Origin: Asaccharospora irregularis DSM 2635
GTDB lineage: Bacteria; Bacillota; Clostridia; Peptostreptococcales; Peptostreptococcaceae
DNA length: 64,000 nt
NCBI RefSeq assembly: GCF_900129815.1
Contig: NZ_FQWX01000004.1
Span: forward strand, 49,469 to 113,468
Reading direction: 5' to 3'
The notes beneath the pieces are model-generated. The model saw only the letters and a program-made list of their open reading frames with translations, was not told the DNA's origin and did not search any database. This document shows, in pieces, positions 53,770 through 64,000 of this stretch. Position numbers and translations under genes: made by a program. The stretch's first letter is position 1. The number at the start of each line of letters is the position of its first letter.

Positions 53770-55746
53770 TTGAACAGACTATTAAAAGGAGCAGGTTTCT
53801 ATCTATTTATCTTCATAATTATAGTAGGAATAGTTCAATTTTCAGGTAAACCTACAGAAAAAGTAGAAGAAATGCAATTCTCTAAAGTATATAGAGAATT
53901 AGTAGATGGAAATGTATCAAGATTATATTTTGTAAATCAGACATCTGTAGAGGGAACAATAAAAGATAAAAACACTAAATTTAGATCATATGTACCGACA
54001 GAGGTAATGGGAGATAAATTAGCAGATGAAGTTTTAGAACAGGCAAAAACAGGAAAATTAACATTTGGAGGAGAAGCAAAACCAGCTACACCTTGGTTCT
54101 TAGAAATGTTACCAACATTGGTTGTATTATTCTTCATGATAATCCTATGGTTCGTATTTATGAATCAATCTCAAGGTGGAGGCGGAAAAGTTATGAGCTT
54201 TGGTAAATCAAAAGCTAAGGTTCATAAGGATGACGAGAAAACTAGAGTTACATTTAAGGATGTAGCAGGATTGACGGAAGAGAAGGAAGATTTACAAGAA
54301 GTTGTAGATTTCTTGAAAAATCCAAGAAGATATATTGAATTAGGAGCGAGAATACCAAAAGGTATACTTATGGTAGGGCCTCCAGGAACAGGTAAAACAT
54401 ACTTATCAAGAGCTGTTGCAGGGGAAGCAGGAGTACCTTTCTTCAGTATAAGTGGTTCAGACTTTGTTGAGATGTTTGTTGGGGTTGGGGCATCAAGAGT
54501 TAGAGACCTATTTGAACAGGCTAAAAAGAATTCTCCAGCCATAATATTCATAGATGAGATAGATGCTGTGGGTAGAAAAAGAGGAGCAGGACTTGGCGGC
54601 GGTCATGATGAGAGAGAACAAACTCTTAATCAACTTCTAGTTGAAATGGATGGATTTGGTGTCAACCAAGGAATTATAATAATGGCTGCAACAAATAGAC
54701 CAGACATACTTGACCCAGCACTACTTAGACCAGGTAGATTTGATAGACAGGTAGTTGTTGGAACACCAGATATAAAAGGTAGAGAAGCTATATTTAAGGT
54801 TCACTCTAAAAATAAACCTTTAGAGGACGATGTAAAAGCTGATGTATTAGCAAGAAGAACACCTGGATTTACTCCAGCTGATATAGAAAACCTAATGAAT
54901 GAAGCAGCGATACTTACTGCTAGAAAAAAAGAAAAGAAGATAAAAATGGAAACTATAGAAGAAGCTATAACAAAGGTTATTGTTGGTGTAGCTAAAAAAT
55001 CTAAAGTTATAAGTGAAAAAGAGAGAAAACTTACAGCTTACCATGAAGCGGGGCATGCGGTTTGTGCTCAAGTTCTTGAACATGTAAGTCCTGTACATCA
55101 AGTTACTATAATTCCAAGAGGTAGAGCTGGAGGATTTACAATGAGACTTCCACTAGAAGATCAGTTCTACTCAACTAAGAAGGAAATGGAAGAAGAAATA
55201 ATAGTTTTACTTGGTGGTAGAGTAGCAGAGGAAATAATTCTAAAGGATGTATCAACAGGAGCTTCAAACGATTTAGAGAGAGTATCTGCGACAGCAAGAA
55301 ATATGGTTACAAAGTATGGTATGAGTTCTAAATTAGGACCTATGACATTTGATAGTGAAGATGAAGTGTTTATAGGAAATAGTATGTCTAGCAAGAGAAA
55401 TTACTCTGAGGAAATAGCTTCTGAGATAGATAAAGAAGTAAAACGTATAGTTGATGAAGCTTATAAGCTAACAAGACAGAAATTAGAAGAAAATATAGAT
55501 AGTTTAGAGTACGTTGCTCAAGCATTACTAGTACATGAAACATTAGATGCAGAACAATTTGTTAAAGCATTTAATAAGGAATTACCTCTAGAAATTGCGG
55601 CCACAGAAGAAGTAGAAGAGGATTCTTCTATCTTAAACTTATCAAAAGAAGTAAAAGAAGAAACAGAAATAAAAAAAGAAGAAGTAACTAAAGAAGATGG
55701 AATAAAATTAGATAAAACTGGATCTAATAAAAAAGATATAGAATAG
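53770..55746 (+). CDS. ftsH: ATP-dependent zinc metalloprotease FtsH
   Basis: 658 residues from TTG 53770, which has AAAGGAGGG 6 nt upstream; the ATG at 53752 precedes the ribosome site. Two membrane helices at about 7-24 and 113-131 flank the outer domain. The AAA module has GPPGTGKT near 203-210, [15 protein letters not shown], and the second region of homology with its arginine fingers ([18 protein letters not shown]). The protease site is HEAGH near 425. It degrades membrane and regulatory proteins. The C-terminal tail is acidic and lysine-rich, variable as usual. Confidence 0.97.
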   Translation: MNRLLKGAGFYLFIFIIIVGIVQFSGKPTEKVEEMQFSKVYRELVDGNVSRLYFVNQTSVEGTIKDKNTKFRSYVPTEVMGDKLADEVLEQAKTGKLTFGGEAKPATPWFLEMLPTLVVLFFMIILWFVFMNQSQGGGGKVMSFGKSKAKVHKDDEKTRVTFKDVAGLTEEKEDLQEVVDFLKNPRRYIELGARIPKGILMVGPPGTGKTYLSRAVAGEAGVPFFSISGSDFVEMFVGVGASRVRDLFEQAKKNSPAIIFIDEIDAVGRKRGAGLGGGHDEREQTLNQLLVEMDGFGVNQGIIIMAATNRPDILDPALLRPGRFDRQVVVGTPDIKGREAIFKVHSKNKPLEDDVKADVLARRTPGFTPADIENLMNEAAILTARKKEKKIKMETIEEAITKVIVGVAKKSKVISEKERKLTAYHEAGHAVCAQVLEHVSPVHQVTIIPRGRAGGFTMRLPLEDQFYSTKKEMEEEIIVLLGGRVAEEIILKDVSTGASNDLERVSATARNMVTKYGMSSKLGPMTFDSEDEVFIGNSMSSKRNYSEEIASEIDKEVKRIVDEAYKLTRQKLEENIDSLEYVAQALLVHETLDAEQFVKAFNKELPLEIAATEEVEEDSSILNLSKEVKEETEIKKEEVTKEDGIKLDKTGSNKKDIE

Positions 55747-55750
55747 CTAA

Positions 55751-55799
55751 AAAAATTGCCTACTTGAGTGAATTTAAATCATTTGAGTAGGCAATTTTA
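55751..55799 (+). terminator. Terminator after ftsH
   Basis: AAAATTGCCTACT and AGTAGGCAATTTT form the base around a partly paired AT-rich loop. Confidence 0.8.
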
Positions 55800-56039
55800 T
55801 ATTTATTGATAATAATTTATTGATGTATAAAAGTATAGGTTTATATAAAGTTGTCAGTCTACATTGATTAAAGATAAATAATTGTTTATTATAAGACATA
55901 TGAAATAGTGGTGTTTAGTACGTTAGTATTAGATTTTATTATATAGTGTTTAAGGTAGCTGAGTTAAATTGAGTTATATCTATTAAGGTAATGGCATTGT
56001 AAATAGGATTGAAAATTATATCTATGCGGAGGTAATATA

Positions 56040-57017
56040 ATGAGAAATAAAATAATAAATATTTTTTTTAAACAAGGCAATGAGTTTGTTTCGGGGGAAG
56101 AATTATCAAAACAGCTAGGTGTATCTAGGGCGGCTATATGGAAGCATATAAAGGCGTTGAGAGAAGAAGGATATAATATAGAGTCTGTAAATAAAAAAGG
56201 ATATAGATTACTAGAAAAACCGGATGATTTGCTGACTTTACAAAACATAGGGTATGACTTAGATACAGAATTTATAGGAAAAAATATAATACATTTTGAT
56301 ACTATAGATTCTACAAATGACTATGCAAAACATATTGCTGTTGATGAAAAGGATGGGACAATAATAATAAGTGAAGAACAGACAAAAGGCAAGGGAAGAT
56401 TAGGAAGGCAATGGCACTCTAAGGAATCGGAGGGGATTTGGATGAGTATTATTTTAAAACCAGAGATAACTCCATACAAAGCCCCTTTTATAACTTTGGT
56501 AGCTGGGGCTAGTATAGTTAAAGCTTTAAACAAACTGGGAGTAAATGCATCGATAAAGTGGCCAAATGACATTATAGTAAATGATAAAAAAATTTGTGGT
56601 ATACTAACAGAATTATCAGCAGAGATAGAAAGAGTAAATTATGTAGTATTAGGTATAGGAATAAATGTAAAAACTATGGAGTTTGACTCTGAAATATGTG
56701 ATGTGGCCACATCTTTATATAAAGAGGGGTATGAAGTATCCAGGGTGGATATAGTTAAGAATATATTAACGGAGTTTGAAGTATTGTACTTAGATTATGT
56801 AGTTAATAAATCAAAGAAAAAAACTCTAGATATATGTAGAGTGTATTCAGCTATAATAGGCAAAAAAATATATATAATTAGTGACGGTGAAAGAGAATTA
56901 GTTAAGTGTTTAGATTTAAATGAAGAGGGGAATTTAATAATAGAGACAGAACAGGGCTTAGTAAAGGAAATTATGTCTGGTGAAGTATCTATAAGAGGAG
57001 AAAAGGGTTATGTATAA
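56040..57017 (+). CDS. birA: Bifunctional biotin ligase / biotin operon repressor
   Basis: In this 325-residue protein the N-terminal winged helix spans 1-62 (SGEELSKQLGVSRAAIWKHI), so it can act as a repressor. The ligase domain has the biotinyl-AMP loop GKGRLGRQWHS near 116-126, then WMSIILKP, IKWPNDIIVNDKKICGIL near 176-193 and LGIGINVK. A C-terminal SH3-like domain follows. It attaches biotin to carboxylases and senses biotin. GCGGAGGTAATATA is the ribosome site. It overlaps the next gene by 8 nt. Confidence 0.95.
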   Translation: MRNKIINIFFKQGNEFVSGEELSKQLGVSRAAIWKHIKALREEGYNIESVNKKGYRLLEKPDDLLTLQNIGYDLDTEFIGKNIIHFDTIDSTNDYAKHIAVDEKDGTIIISEEQTKGKGRLGRQWHSKESEGIWMSIILKPEITPYKAPFITLVAGASIVKALNKLGVNASIKWPNDIIVNDKKICGILTELSAEIERVNYVVLGIGINVKTMEFDSEICDVATSLYKEGYEVSRVDIVKNILTEFEVLYLDYVVNKSKKKTLDICRVYSAIIGKKIYIISDGERELVKCLDLNEEGNLIIETEQGLVKEIMSGEVSIRGEKGYV

Positions 57018-57969
57018 AAATATACTAGATATAAAGGGGCTAAAGGTTGGACAAGCACAAGATTATGAGGCTCTTACCGGGTGTACGGTTGTGATTTGCG
57101 AAGAGGGTGCAACCTGTGGAGTAGATGTAAGGGGATCAGCGCCTGGAACTAGAGAGACGGACTTATTAGATCCCATAAATATGATTCAAAAAGTTCATGC
57201 GGTTGTCCTTTCTGGCGGTTCTGCATTTGGTCTTGAATCAACTTGCGGTGTAAGCAGATATTTAGAGGAAAGAAAAATAGGATTTGATGTTGGAGTTACC
57301 AAAGTACCGATAGTTGTAGGAGCTGTGTTATTTGATCTTGGGGTAGGAAATCCTAAAGTAAGACCCGATATAAAAATGGGATATGATGCTTGTAAGTCGG
57401 CTAGTGATAAAATTTTAAATCAGGGAAACTATGGAGCTGGTTGTGGAGCTACTGTTGGAAAAATAAGAGGAATGGATTATGCAATGAAGGGTGGAGTAGG
57501 AAGTTATTCTATAAAACTAGACAATGGATTAGTTGTATCAGCACTAGTTGCAGTTAATGCCCTTGGAGATATATACGAAGATGGAAAAGTGATTGCCGGT
57601 GTATTAGATGATACAAAAACTAAAAATCTTAGCACATATGAAATTTTAAAACAGGGAACATGTGACGGAGGGTTTAGCATAGATAATACTACTATAGGGA
57701 TAGTAGCTACAAATGCTAAACTAACAAAATCAGAATGTAAAAAAGTATCTCAAATGGCTCATAATGGGTATGCAAAGGCTATATTCCCAGTTCATACTCC
57801 TCATGATGGAGACACAATATTTACTTTGGCAACTGGAGAGATAGAATCAGATGTTACTTTATTGGGATCGCTAGCCACAGAGGTCATGCAAAAAAGTATT
57901 TTAAATGCTATAAAAAATGCAGAAAGTATAGGCAAAATAGTATCATACAAAAATATGTTAAATAAATAA
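57010..57969 (+). CDS. P1-family (DmpA/NylC-type) peptidase
   Basis: The 319-residue Ntn-like hydrolase is made as one chain and expected to self-cleave. Family blocks: LKVGQAQDYEALTGCTVVIC, VDVRGSAPGTRETDLLDP near 39-56, LSGGSAFGLESTCGVSRYLE near 68-87, and NTTIGIVATNAKLTK near 230-244, whose Thr is the likely cleavage site and nucleophile. HTPHDGDTIFTLATG near 259-273 is conserved. It may be an aminopeptidase or amidase. Translation is coupled to birA. Confidence 0.87.
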   Translation: MYKNILDIKGLKVGQAQDYEALTGCTVVICEEGATCGVDVRGSAPGTRETDLLDPINMIQKVHAVVLSGGSAFGLESTCGVSRYLEERKIGFDVGVTKVPIVVGAVLFDLGVGNPKVRPDIKMGYDACKSASDKILNQGNYGAGCGATVGKIRGMDYAMKGGVGSYSIKLDNGLVVSALVAVNALGDIYEDGKVIAGVLDDTKTKNLSTYEILKQGTCDGGFSIDNTTIGIVATNAKLTKSECKKVSQMAHNGYAKAIFPVHTPHDGDTIFTLATGEIESDVTLLGSLATEVMQKSILNAIKNAESIGKIVSYKNMLNK

Positions 57970-57975
57970 GAATAG

Positions 57976-58004
57976 TTGACAACAATATTTGCTCTTGATA
58001 AAAT
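57976..58004 (+). promoter_or_regulatory. Sigma-A promoter of the panT-coaX unit
   Basis: TTGACA, 17 nt, TAAAAT. About 130 nt of leader separate it from the first start codon. Confidence 0.7.
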
Positions 58005-58019
58005 ATGTTTTGTTGTAGC

Positions 58020-58128
58020 GGGCATTCTAAATAAGAAGCCTGACTTTATACAAAAATTAAACAAGTACAAGTAAGAAAACGAAAAAATTAATAGTCCGGC
58101 ATCGCTTATGAGCTGGAACGGAGGTGGA
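58020..58128 (+). promoter_or_regulatory. Structured 5' leader of the panT-coaX unit
   Basis: Two hairpins can form: GGGCaTTCT/AGAAgCCT near 58020-58042, and CCGGC/GCTGG near 58096-58114, just before the GGAGGTGG ribosome site. The second could modulate translation. I match it to no known riboswitch. Confidence 0.35.
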
Positions 58129-58133
58129 TTTTT

Positions 58134-58730
58134 ATGATGAACACAAACATATCATCAAAAAAGAAAGTAAATGTTAGACAAATGACTATTATAGGAGTAC
58201 TTTCTGCAATATCAATAATGTTATCTATGTTACCGATGATAGGGTATATTCCAGTTGGACCTACTAAGGCAACTATAATGCATATACCTGTAATTATAGG
58301 TGCAATTGTAGAAGGTCCTGTAGTTGGTGCTGCAATTGGATTTATATTTGGATTGACAAGTCTTATAAAGGCTATAACTGAGCCTACAGTAGTATCTTTT
58401 GCATTTATGAATCCTTTGGTATCTATACTACCTAGAGTATTGATGGGGATACTAGCCTATTATGTATATCAAGTCGCAATGAAAATCACTAAAAATGTAT
58501 ATATATCAGGTCTGGTTACAGGAGCAGTAGGCTCACTGTTAAACACAATAGGTGTACTAGGAACTATCTATGTTTTATATGCCCAAAAGTATATGCATGC
58601 TATAGGAAGAGACGGATCTGCGGGAAAAGTTATATTAGGTATTGCAGGTATAAATGGAGTACCAGAAGCTATTGTTGGAGCTTTAGTTGTATCAGCTGTT
58701 ACCATTGTACTTAAGAAAAGCAAAAAATAG
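58134..58730 (+). CDS. ECF transporter S component, probably for pantothenate
   Basis: The 198-residue integral membrane protein has six predicted helices. The N-terminal RQMTIIGVLSAISIMLSMLP with a small-residue face is the S-component segment that docks to the EcfT subunit. It lacks its own ATPases and so would share the group II ECF module encoded elsewhere. It is 18 nt upstream of coaX, which points to pantothenate (PanT-like) as substrate; this is context-based. GGAGGTGG is 7-9 nt before the first ATG. Confidence 0.82.
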   Translation: MMNTNISSKKKVNVRQMTIIGVLSAISIMLSMLPMIGYIPVGPTKATIMHIPVIIGAIVEGPVVGAAIGFIFGLTSLIKAITEPTVVSFAFMNPLVSILPRVLMGILAYYVYQVAMKITKNVYISGLVTGAVGSLLNTIGVLGTIYVLYAQKYMHAIGRDGSAGKVILGIAGINGVPEAIVGALVVSAVTIVLKKSKK

Positions 58731-58748
58731 AAAGAAGGTTAAAAGCTT

Positions 58749-59525
58749 ATGCTTCTAGTATTTGACGTTGGAAACACGAACATGGTTTTAGGAATATACA
58801 AGGATGATAAACTAATAAAATATTGGAGAATTCATACGGATAAAGAAAAGACTTCTGATGAGTATGGAATATTAATAGGGAATTTGTTTCAGCATGATGG
58901 AGTAAATATAAATGAAATAGCTGATATAATAATATCTTCTGTTGTACCAGATGTTATGCATTCTCTTGAAAATTTTTGTATAAAATACTGCAATAAACAA
59001 CCTATGATAGTTGGTCCTGGTATAAAAACTGGATTAAATATAAAATATGATAACCCTAAACAAGTTGGAGCAGATAGGATAGTAAATGCTGTAGCTGCAA
59101 TAGAAAAATATGGATACCCGAGCATACTTGTTGATTTTGGAACAGCTACTACATTTTGTGCTATATCCAAAGCAGGAGAGTATTTAGGTGGGACAATTGC
59201 TCCAGGTATAAAAATATCTAGTGAGGCATTATTCCAAAGGGCATCTAAACTACCAAGAGTAGAATTAGCTAAACCTGGTAAGACTATTTGCAAAAGTACG
59301 GTTACAGCTATGCAATCTGGGATAATATATGGTTATGTAGGGTTGGTTGATAAAATAATAGAAATGATGGAAAAGGAATTAAAAAGTGATGATGTTAAGG
59401 TAATAGCTACAGGAGGTTTGGCAAATCTTATAGCATCTGAAACTGATAGTATAGATTGTGTAGATAATTTCCTTACACTAGAAGGGCTAAAAATTATCTA
59501 CAATAAAAATAAAGAGCAATTATAG
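58749..59525 (+). CDS. coaX: Type III pantothenate kinase
   Basis: The 258-residue ASKHA-fold kinase has [18 protein letters not shown] near 4-21 (phosphate 1 motif), [16 protein letters not shown] near 107-122, [14 protein letters not shown] near 128-141 and [12 protein letters not shown] near 217-228 (adenosine motif). It phosphorylates pantothenate, the first step of CoA synthesis, needs a monovalent cation and is not inhibited by CoA. It is co-transcribed with the S component that presumably imports its substrate. Confidence 0.95.
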   Translation: MLLVFDVGNTNMVLGIYKDDKLIKYWRIHTDKEKTSDEYGILIGNLFQHDGVNINEIADIIISSVVPDVMHSLENFCIKYCNKQPMIVGPGIKTGLNIKYDNPKQVGADRIVNAVAAIEKYGYPSILVDFGTATTFCAISKAGEYLGGTIAPGIKISSEALFQRASKLPRVELAKPGKTICKSTVTAMQSGIIYGYVGLVDKIIEMMEKELKSDDVKVIATGGLANLIASETDSIDCVDNFLTLEGLKIIYNKNKEQL

Positions 59526-59555
59526 GGAATTGGGTTATTGCCCAGTTCCTTTTTT
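59525..59555 (+). terminator. Terminator after coaX
   Basis: GGAATTGGG and CCCAGTTCC flank a 6-nt loop; TTTTTT follows. Confidence 0.85.
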
Positions 59556-59724
59556 GTAAAAGATTGAATTTATTTATTTTATATAAAATTTACTTTAAAA
59601 TTATATATATGTAAATTTTAACCTAAGTACAGACACATAAAAAGGGTATATAAATTAATGGTTTTATGATAATTAATAACGATGAGTTAATGACTGGATA
59701 CTATGAATTGATAAGGAGAATAAT

Positions 59725-60693
59725 ATGAAAATAGGTGGTTTAGAAATAAAAAATGAGGTATTCCTATCTCCTATGGCTGGAGTTACGGATCTTCCATTTA
59801 GATTAATATGCAAAGAGCATGGATGTGGAATGTTATATACGGAAATGATAAACGCAAAGGCACTTTGCTATGATGATGAAAATACAAAGAAAATGTTGAA
59901 AATAGACAATAAAGAACATCCAATAGCTGTTCAAATATTTGGGTCTGACCCTGAATATATGGGTAGAGCTGCTGAAATAATGAATTCTTATCCTAATGAG
60001 ATACTCGATATAAATATGGGGTGTCCAGCTCCCAAAGTAGTAAAAAATGGAGATGGCTCTGCTTTGATGAAAAACCCAAAATTAGCAGAGGAAGTTTTAA
60101 AGTCAGTTGTAAAAAATTCAAAAAAGCCTGTTACCCTAAAGATAAGAAAGGGATGGGATGATAACAGCGTAAATGCTGTAGAAATTGCGAAAATAGCAGA
60201 AGATTGTGGTATAAGCGCATTGGCTATACATGGTAGAACAAGAGAACAATATTATTCTGGAAAGGCCGATTGGGATATAATTGCACAAATAAAGAGAAAT
60301 ATAAGTATACCAGTTATTGGTAATGGAGATATTTTTACTATAGAAGATGCAATAAATATGTTAGACAAAACAAACTGTAATGCTATAATGATAGGTAGGG
60401 GTGCCCAAGGAAATCCTTGGATATTTGAGAGAATAAACCATTATATGAAAACAGGAGAGGTTTTACCAGAACCCGAAGTAGACGAAAGAATAAGGACTGC
60501 CATAAAACACTTAAACTTTGCAGTTGAGGAACATGGAGAATATGTTGCGGTGAGAGAAATGAGAAAACATATCGGATGGTATTTAAAAGGTCTTAAAAAT
60601 TCGGCTAAGTTAAGGGATGAAATTAACAAGATAGAAAGCCATGATGAAGTTATTTGCAAGCTAGAGGGCTACATCCAAGACTCCTTGACATAA
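59725..60693 (+). CDS. dusB: tRNA-dihydrouridine synthase
   Basis: In this 322-residue protein the TIM-barrel FMN domain has LSPMAGVTDLPFRLICKEHG near 14-33, DINMGCPAPKVVKNGDGSAL near 94-113 (catalytic cysteine in GCP), IHGRTREQYYSG near 169-180 and NGDIF/IGRGAQGNPW near 229. The C-terminal helical domain recognises tRNA. It reduces uridine in the D-loop using NADPH. The DusB subgroup assignment rests on the core pattern and Gram-positive context. Confidence 0.92.
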   Translation: MKIGGLEIKNEVFLSPMAGVTDLPFRLICKEHGCGMLYTEMINAKALCYDDENTKKMLKIDNKEHPIAVQIFGSDPEYMGRAAEIMNSYPNEILDINMGCPAPKVVKNGDGSALMKNPKLAEEVLKSVVKNSKKPVTLKIRKGWDDNSVNAVEIAKIAEDCGISALAIHGRTREQYYSGKADWDIIAQIKRNISIPVIGNGDIFTIEDAINMLDKTNCNAIMIGRGAQGNPWIFERINHYMKTGEVLPEPEVDERIRTAIKHLNFAVEEHGEYVAVREMRKHIGWYLKGLKNSAKLRDEINKIESHDEVICKLEGYIQDSLT

Positions 60694-60829
60694 GAATAAT
60701 AGTGACTTATAATATAGCGCATAAATTAAAAAAGTAATTATAAATTTATAACTTGAAAAACAAATAAGTTGAAAAATAAAATGAGGAACATTAATGTTCT
60801 TAAAAGTATGTGAAGGAGTTGTAGGGGTT

Positions 60830-61309
60830 ATGGAAGAAAATAAGGAAATATTATTAACTCAAGAAGGTTATCAGAAATTAGAAGATGAATTAGAACTTTT
60901 AAAGGTTGTAAGAAGAAAAGAGGTTGCTGAAAGAATAAAAGTGGCAATATCTTTCGGAGATTTATCTGAAAATGCAGAATATGATGAAGCTAAGAATGAG
61001 CAAGCACAAGTTGAAGAAAGAATCATAAAGCTAGAAAATATGATTAGAAAAGCTGTTATCATAGATGAGAGTAAAATAGACCTTAACATGGTGACAATCG
61101 GTTCTATAGTTAAAGTTAAAGATATAGAGTATGATGAGGAAGTAGAGTACACAATCGTAGGCTCAGCAGAAGCAGATCCTTATGATGGTAAAATATCAAA
61201 TGAATCTCCTGTAGGAAAGGCCCTTTTAGGAAGATGTAAAGGAGAAACAGTAGAAGTGCATGTTCCTGATGGGATAGCTAAGTTTGAGATACTAGAAATA
61301 AGAAGATAA
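60830..61309 (+). CDS. greA: Transcription elongation factor GreA
   Basis: 159 residues from the ATG at 60830; the frame extends 12 codons 5' but the usual GreA length is about 158. The N-terminal coiled coil carries the tip acidic pair in [20 protein letters not shown] near 41-60. The C-terminal FKBP-like domain has [20 protein letters not shown] and [14 protein letters not shown]. It stimulates RNA cleavage by stalled RNA polymerase. lysS follows 14 nt later. Confidence 0.95.
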   Translation: MEENKEILLTQEGYQKLEDELELLKVVRRKEVAERIKVAISFGDLSENAEYDEAKNEQAQVEERIIKLENMIRKAVIIDESKIDLNMVTIGSIVKVKDIEYDEEVEYTIVGSAEADPYDGKISNESPVGKALLGRCKGETVEVHVPDGIAKFEILEIRR

Positions 61310-61323
61310 TCGGGAGGGAAAAA

Positions 61324-62853
61324 ATGAATAGTGATCAACAAAACATTAAAGCAAATGAAACACAAGAAGACCTTAGCGAAGTACTTCAAGTAAGAAGAGA
61401 TAAATTAGCTAAACTACAAGAAATGGGGAGAGACCCTTTTAAACAAAGTAGATTTGATAGAGATAACAGCTCTATGAACATAAAAAATAACTTTGAATCT
61501 CTTGAAGGTCAAATGGCTAAAATAGCTGGACGTATAATGAGCAAGAGAATACAAGGTAAGGCAGGATTTATAGATATACAAGATCAAGATGGTAGAATTC
61601 AGTGTTATGTAAGATTGGATGCTATAGGGGAAGAAGAGTACTCTATATTCTCTACTTATGATATAGGTGATATTATAGGTGTTGAAGGTCAAATTTTCAA
61701 AACAAAAAGAGAAGAGATATCTATAAAAGCTAGTAAAGTTGTATTACTAAGCAAGTCTCTTCAAGTTTTACCAGAAAAATACCACGGACTAAAAGACCAA
61801 GATTTAAGATATAGACAAAGATACGTTGATCTAATAGTAAATCCAGAAGTTAAACAAGCCTTTTTAACAAGAACGAAAGCTTTAAAGGCCCTAAGAGCTT
61901 ATTTGGATGAAAGAGGATTCTTAGAGGTTGAGACTCCTATATTAAACACTATAGCTGGTGGAGCTAATGCTAGACCTTTTATAACTCACCACAATACACT
62001 AGACATACCAATGTACTTGAGAATAGCTAACGAATTATACTTAAAGAGACTTATAGTTGGTGGGTTTGACAAAGTTTATGAAATGGGAAGAATGTTCAGA
62101 AATGAAGGAATGTCTATAAAGCATAATCCTGAGTATACAGCTATAGAATTATATCAAGCTTACGCAGACTACAAAGATATGATGGAAATAACTGAAAATG
62201 TTATATCTCATATGGCTGAAGCTGCCACAGGTAGTATGAAAATAGACTATCAAGGGGTAGAAATAGACTTCACACCTCCATGGAGAAGAATGACTATGGA
62301 AGAATGTGTAAAAGAATATGCTGGAGTGGATTTCTCTAAAATAGATACAGATGAAGAAGCTCTAAAAATAGCTAAAGAAAAAGGCATAGAAATAACTCCT
62401 GGAATGAGAAGAGGAGAAGTTATAAATGCATTCTTTGAAGAATTCGGAGAAGATAAGTTAATACAACCTACATTTATAACTCATCATCCAGTTGAAGTTT
62501 CTCCACTAGCAAAGAGAAATGCAGATGATCCAAGAATAACAGATAGATTTGAAGCATTTGCAAATAAATGGGAACTAGCTAATGCTTTCTCAGAACTTAA
62601 TGACCCTATAGATCAAAAAGGTAGATTTATGGACCAATTAAGAAAGAAAGAGTTAGGTGACGATGAAGCCTGTGATATGGATGAGGACTTCTTAAATGCA
62701 TTAGAAGTAGGCTTACCTCCAACAGGTGGACTTGGAATAGGAATAGATAGGGTAATGATGCTATTAACAAATTCTTCGTCAATAAGAGATGTTATATTAT
62801 TCCCTACAATGAAACCTATAGAGGCTAGCCACAAGGCAGAAGAACAAAACTAA
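61324..62853 (+). CDS. lysS: Lysyl-tRNA synthetase, class II
   Basis: In this 509-residue protein the OB-fold anticodon domain lies at about 60-160 ([20 protein letters not shown]). The class II core has motif 1 ([12 protein letters not shown]), motif 2 ([20 protein letters not shown] near 249-268) and motif 3 ([13 protein letters not shown] near 472-484). It charges tRNA-Lys. AATCGGGAGGGAAAAA is the ribosome site. Arrangement greA-lysS is typical of clostridia, upstream of an rRNA operon. Confidence 0.97.
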   Translation: MNSDQQNIKANETQEDLSEVLQVRRDKLAKLQEMGRDPFKQSRFDRDNSSMNIKNNFESLEGQMAKIAGRIMSKRIQGKAGFIDIQDQDGRIQCYVRLDAIGEEEYSIFSTYDIGDIIGVEGQIFKTKREEISIKASKVVLLSKSLQVLPEKYHGLKDQDLRYRQRYVDLIVNPEVKQAFLTRTKALKALRAYLDERGFLEVETPILNTIAGGANARPFITHHNTLDIPMYLRIANELYLKRLIVGGFDKVYEMGRMFRNEGMSIKHNPEYTAIELYQAYADYKDMMEITENVISHMAEAATGSMKIDYQGVEIDFTPPWRRMTMEECVKEYAGVDFSKIDTDEEALKIAKEKGIEITPGMRRGEVINAFFEEFGEDKLIQPTFITHHPVEVSPLAKRNADDPRITDRFEAFANKWELANAFSELNDPIDQKGRFMDQLRKKELGDDEACDMDEDFLNALEVGLPPTGGLGIGIDRVMMLLTNSSSIRDVILFPTMKPIEASHKAEEQN

Positions 62854-62865
62854 TATTAAATATAA

Positions 62866-62918
62866 TGGCCTAATAATCTTGGAGTATTTAAAATACTTTA
62901 TGGTTACTAGGCCTTTTT
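62866..62918 (+). terminator. Terminator after lysS
   Basis: GGCCTA and TAGGCC form the base, with AGTATttaaaATACT nested inside; TTTTTG follows. Confidence 0.78.
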
Positions 62919-63226
62919 GCTTACAAAAAAGTATCTAAAGATACTATGAAGCAGTGAATACTATTGCTGGTTTACTGTTAATACAAAATAATTATATGTA
63001 TATATACCAAAGAAAAGGAATTTTATCATATCGATTTTTCTAGAAAAGCCAAGTAAGTTAGCGTTTAAAAATAACAAATAATAAAAGAACGTGTTGAGTA
63101 TGCATTAATTCTGAAAGAATAAAAAATAAAAAAAATTATTATGAGAATATAAGGAGAAATTTTTATAAAGGAAATAGTAATAATTATTGAGAATAAGTAT
63201 ATAAAAACTATTGGGGGAATTTTGAG
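62919..63226. other. AT-rich intergenic region, no gene seen
   Basis: About 300 bases after the lysS terminator with no convincing open frame, hairpin or RNA gene. It ends in TTGGGGGAA, the ribosome site of the next small gene. Confidence 0.4.
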
Positions 63227-63433
63227 ATGTTTCAAATTATGAATGTCTTATGTTTATTATGTGTTTGTGCTTTAACTGTAGATATTATGATATATTTTTG
63301 TAAAGATGTAATTAATGTGTTTAATCAAAGTGTAGGGGGAAAATCTAGTAACTTAAAAAATAGAGGGAACAATTTAAGAAAGAAAAAGATACACGCAACT
63401 CAATATTCTTATGAAAATAAAATAGCAAGATAA
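63227..63433 (+). CDS. Small single-span membrane protein
   Basis: The 68-residue protein has a cysteine-rich hydrophobic N-terminal helix (about 5-26, MNVLCLLCVCALTVDIMIYF) and a basic tail (NLRKKKIHATQ). GGGGGAA is about 9 nt before the ATG. No family recognised. It sits between lysS and the rRNA promoter and has no visible terminator. Confidence 0.5.
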   Translation: MFQIMNVLCLLCVCALTVDIMIYFCKDVINVFNQSVGGKSSNLKNRGNNLRKKKIHATQYSYENKIAR

Positions 63434-63643
63434 AAATTTAGAATAAAAACAATAAAACTGCATATACTAATAAAGTTACTAAAAGTATGAAGTTTAGTGA
63501 ATTACTAGGTTGTATTTGTTAATAGATGCAATCTAGTAATTTATTAGAATGCATCTGAAACTATATTCATTATATACATTTTAAAAAAATATCGTTTAAA
63601 ATTTTAGATGGAAATTTTTTTATAAAAAATTTTAAAAAATGTA

Positions 63644-63672
63644 TTGACTATATAAAATGATGATGGTATAGT
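63644..63672 (+). promoter_or_regulatory. rRNA operon promoter
   Basis: TTGACT, 17 nt, TATAGT, preceded by A- and T-tracts (63580-63640) that look like an UP element. The leader downstream contains CTTTGAAAATTAAACAGTA, a sequence common ahead of clostridial 16S genes. Confidence 0.8.
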
Positions 63673-63810
63673 ATTACTTGTCCTTAAGAAAAGGGCAAAA
63701 CAAAATAAGAACTTTGAAAATTAAACAGTAGGTTAATTTATAGAATTGAAACAACACAAACCAAGCCAGATATTCAGATAATGATTAGTCTGAGCAAGGA
63801 AAACAAAACT

Positions 63811-64000
<190 letters not shown>

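Noticed and set aside
63434..63810. A tRNA gene in the rRNA leader
   Set aside because: No cloverleaf or T-loop GTTCRA sequence was found; the region holds only the promoter and pre-16S leader.

Overview
The window comes from a low-GC, AT-rich, spore-forming Gram-positive anaerobe of the Peptostreptococcaceae (the Clostridioides / Terrisporobacter / Romboutsia group). The evidence is the strong codon bias towards ATA, AGA and TTA, the AGGAGG and AGGTGAT ribosome sites, the sporulation genes yabG, sipL and spoIIR, the 4Fe-4S ferredoxin, and the 16S rRNA 5' end that runs off the right edge. Species cannot be named from sequence reading alone.

Layout. Positions 1-2250 are a gene graveyard: pieces of an IS256-type transposase, an unidentified gene tail, the wreck of an SsuC/SsuB-type ABC transporter, and two small membrane or secreted proteins that look intact. 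From 2.6 to 32 kb there is an accessory/housekeeping mosaic of short one- to two-gene units, most closed by their own hairpin terminator: a glycosyltransferase pair, an ATPase with no visible Walker B, methionine gamma-lyase with an NhaC-type antiporter, RluF, two bacteriohemerythrins, an OhrR-like regulator, nitroreductases, an AraC/GyrI regulator, an ECF sigma factor with a DUF4179 partner, a creatininase-family hydrolase, a PilZ protein, a SWIM/SNF2 helicase, a MerR-TipAS regulator, a YoaP acetyltransferase, Ogt, ferredoxin, a broken ttcA-like gene and an M29 aminopeptidase.

From 33 to 38.5 kb lies pyrF-carA-carB (pyrimidine and carbamoyl phosphate synthesis), headed by two tandem PyrR-type attenuators. 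From 39 to 64 kb the content is mostly core: RNA-modifying enzymes, then the spore block yabG-veg-sipL with a divergent PsuG-like pseudoenzyme facing yabG, then ispE-gntR, spoIIR and a SleB-type hydrolase, ddl-murI, tilS-ftsH, birA-P1 peptidase, a PanT-like ECF S component with coaX (pantothenate to CoA), dusB, greA-lysS, and a strong rRNA promoter with the start of a 16S gene.

How the genes work together. Redox and electrophile defence recurs (OhrR-like regulator, azoreductase, nitroreductases, bacteriohemerythrins, ferredoxin, Ogt), as expected of an anaerobe meeting oxygen. The sporulation genes carry promoter-like sequences matching SigF (spoIIR) and SigK/SigE (yabG). The observations most worth a second look are the PsuG-like protein that has lost its catalytic residues beside yabG, a TipAS regulator with a well-placed internal start and a 19-nt-spacer promoter, the duplicated hemerythrin-plus-terminator cassettes, an ECF sigma operon preceded by a perfect 16-bp palindrome, and the internally deleted ttcA-like gene.
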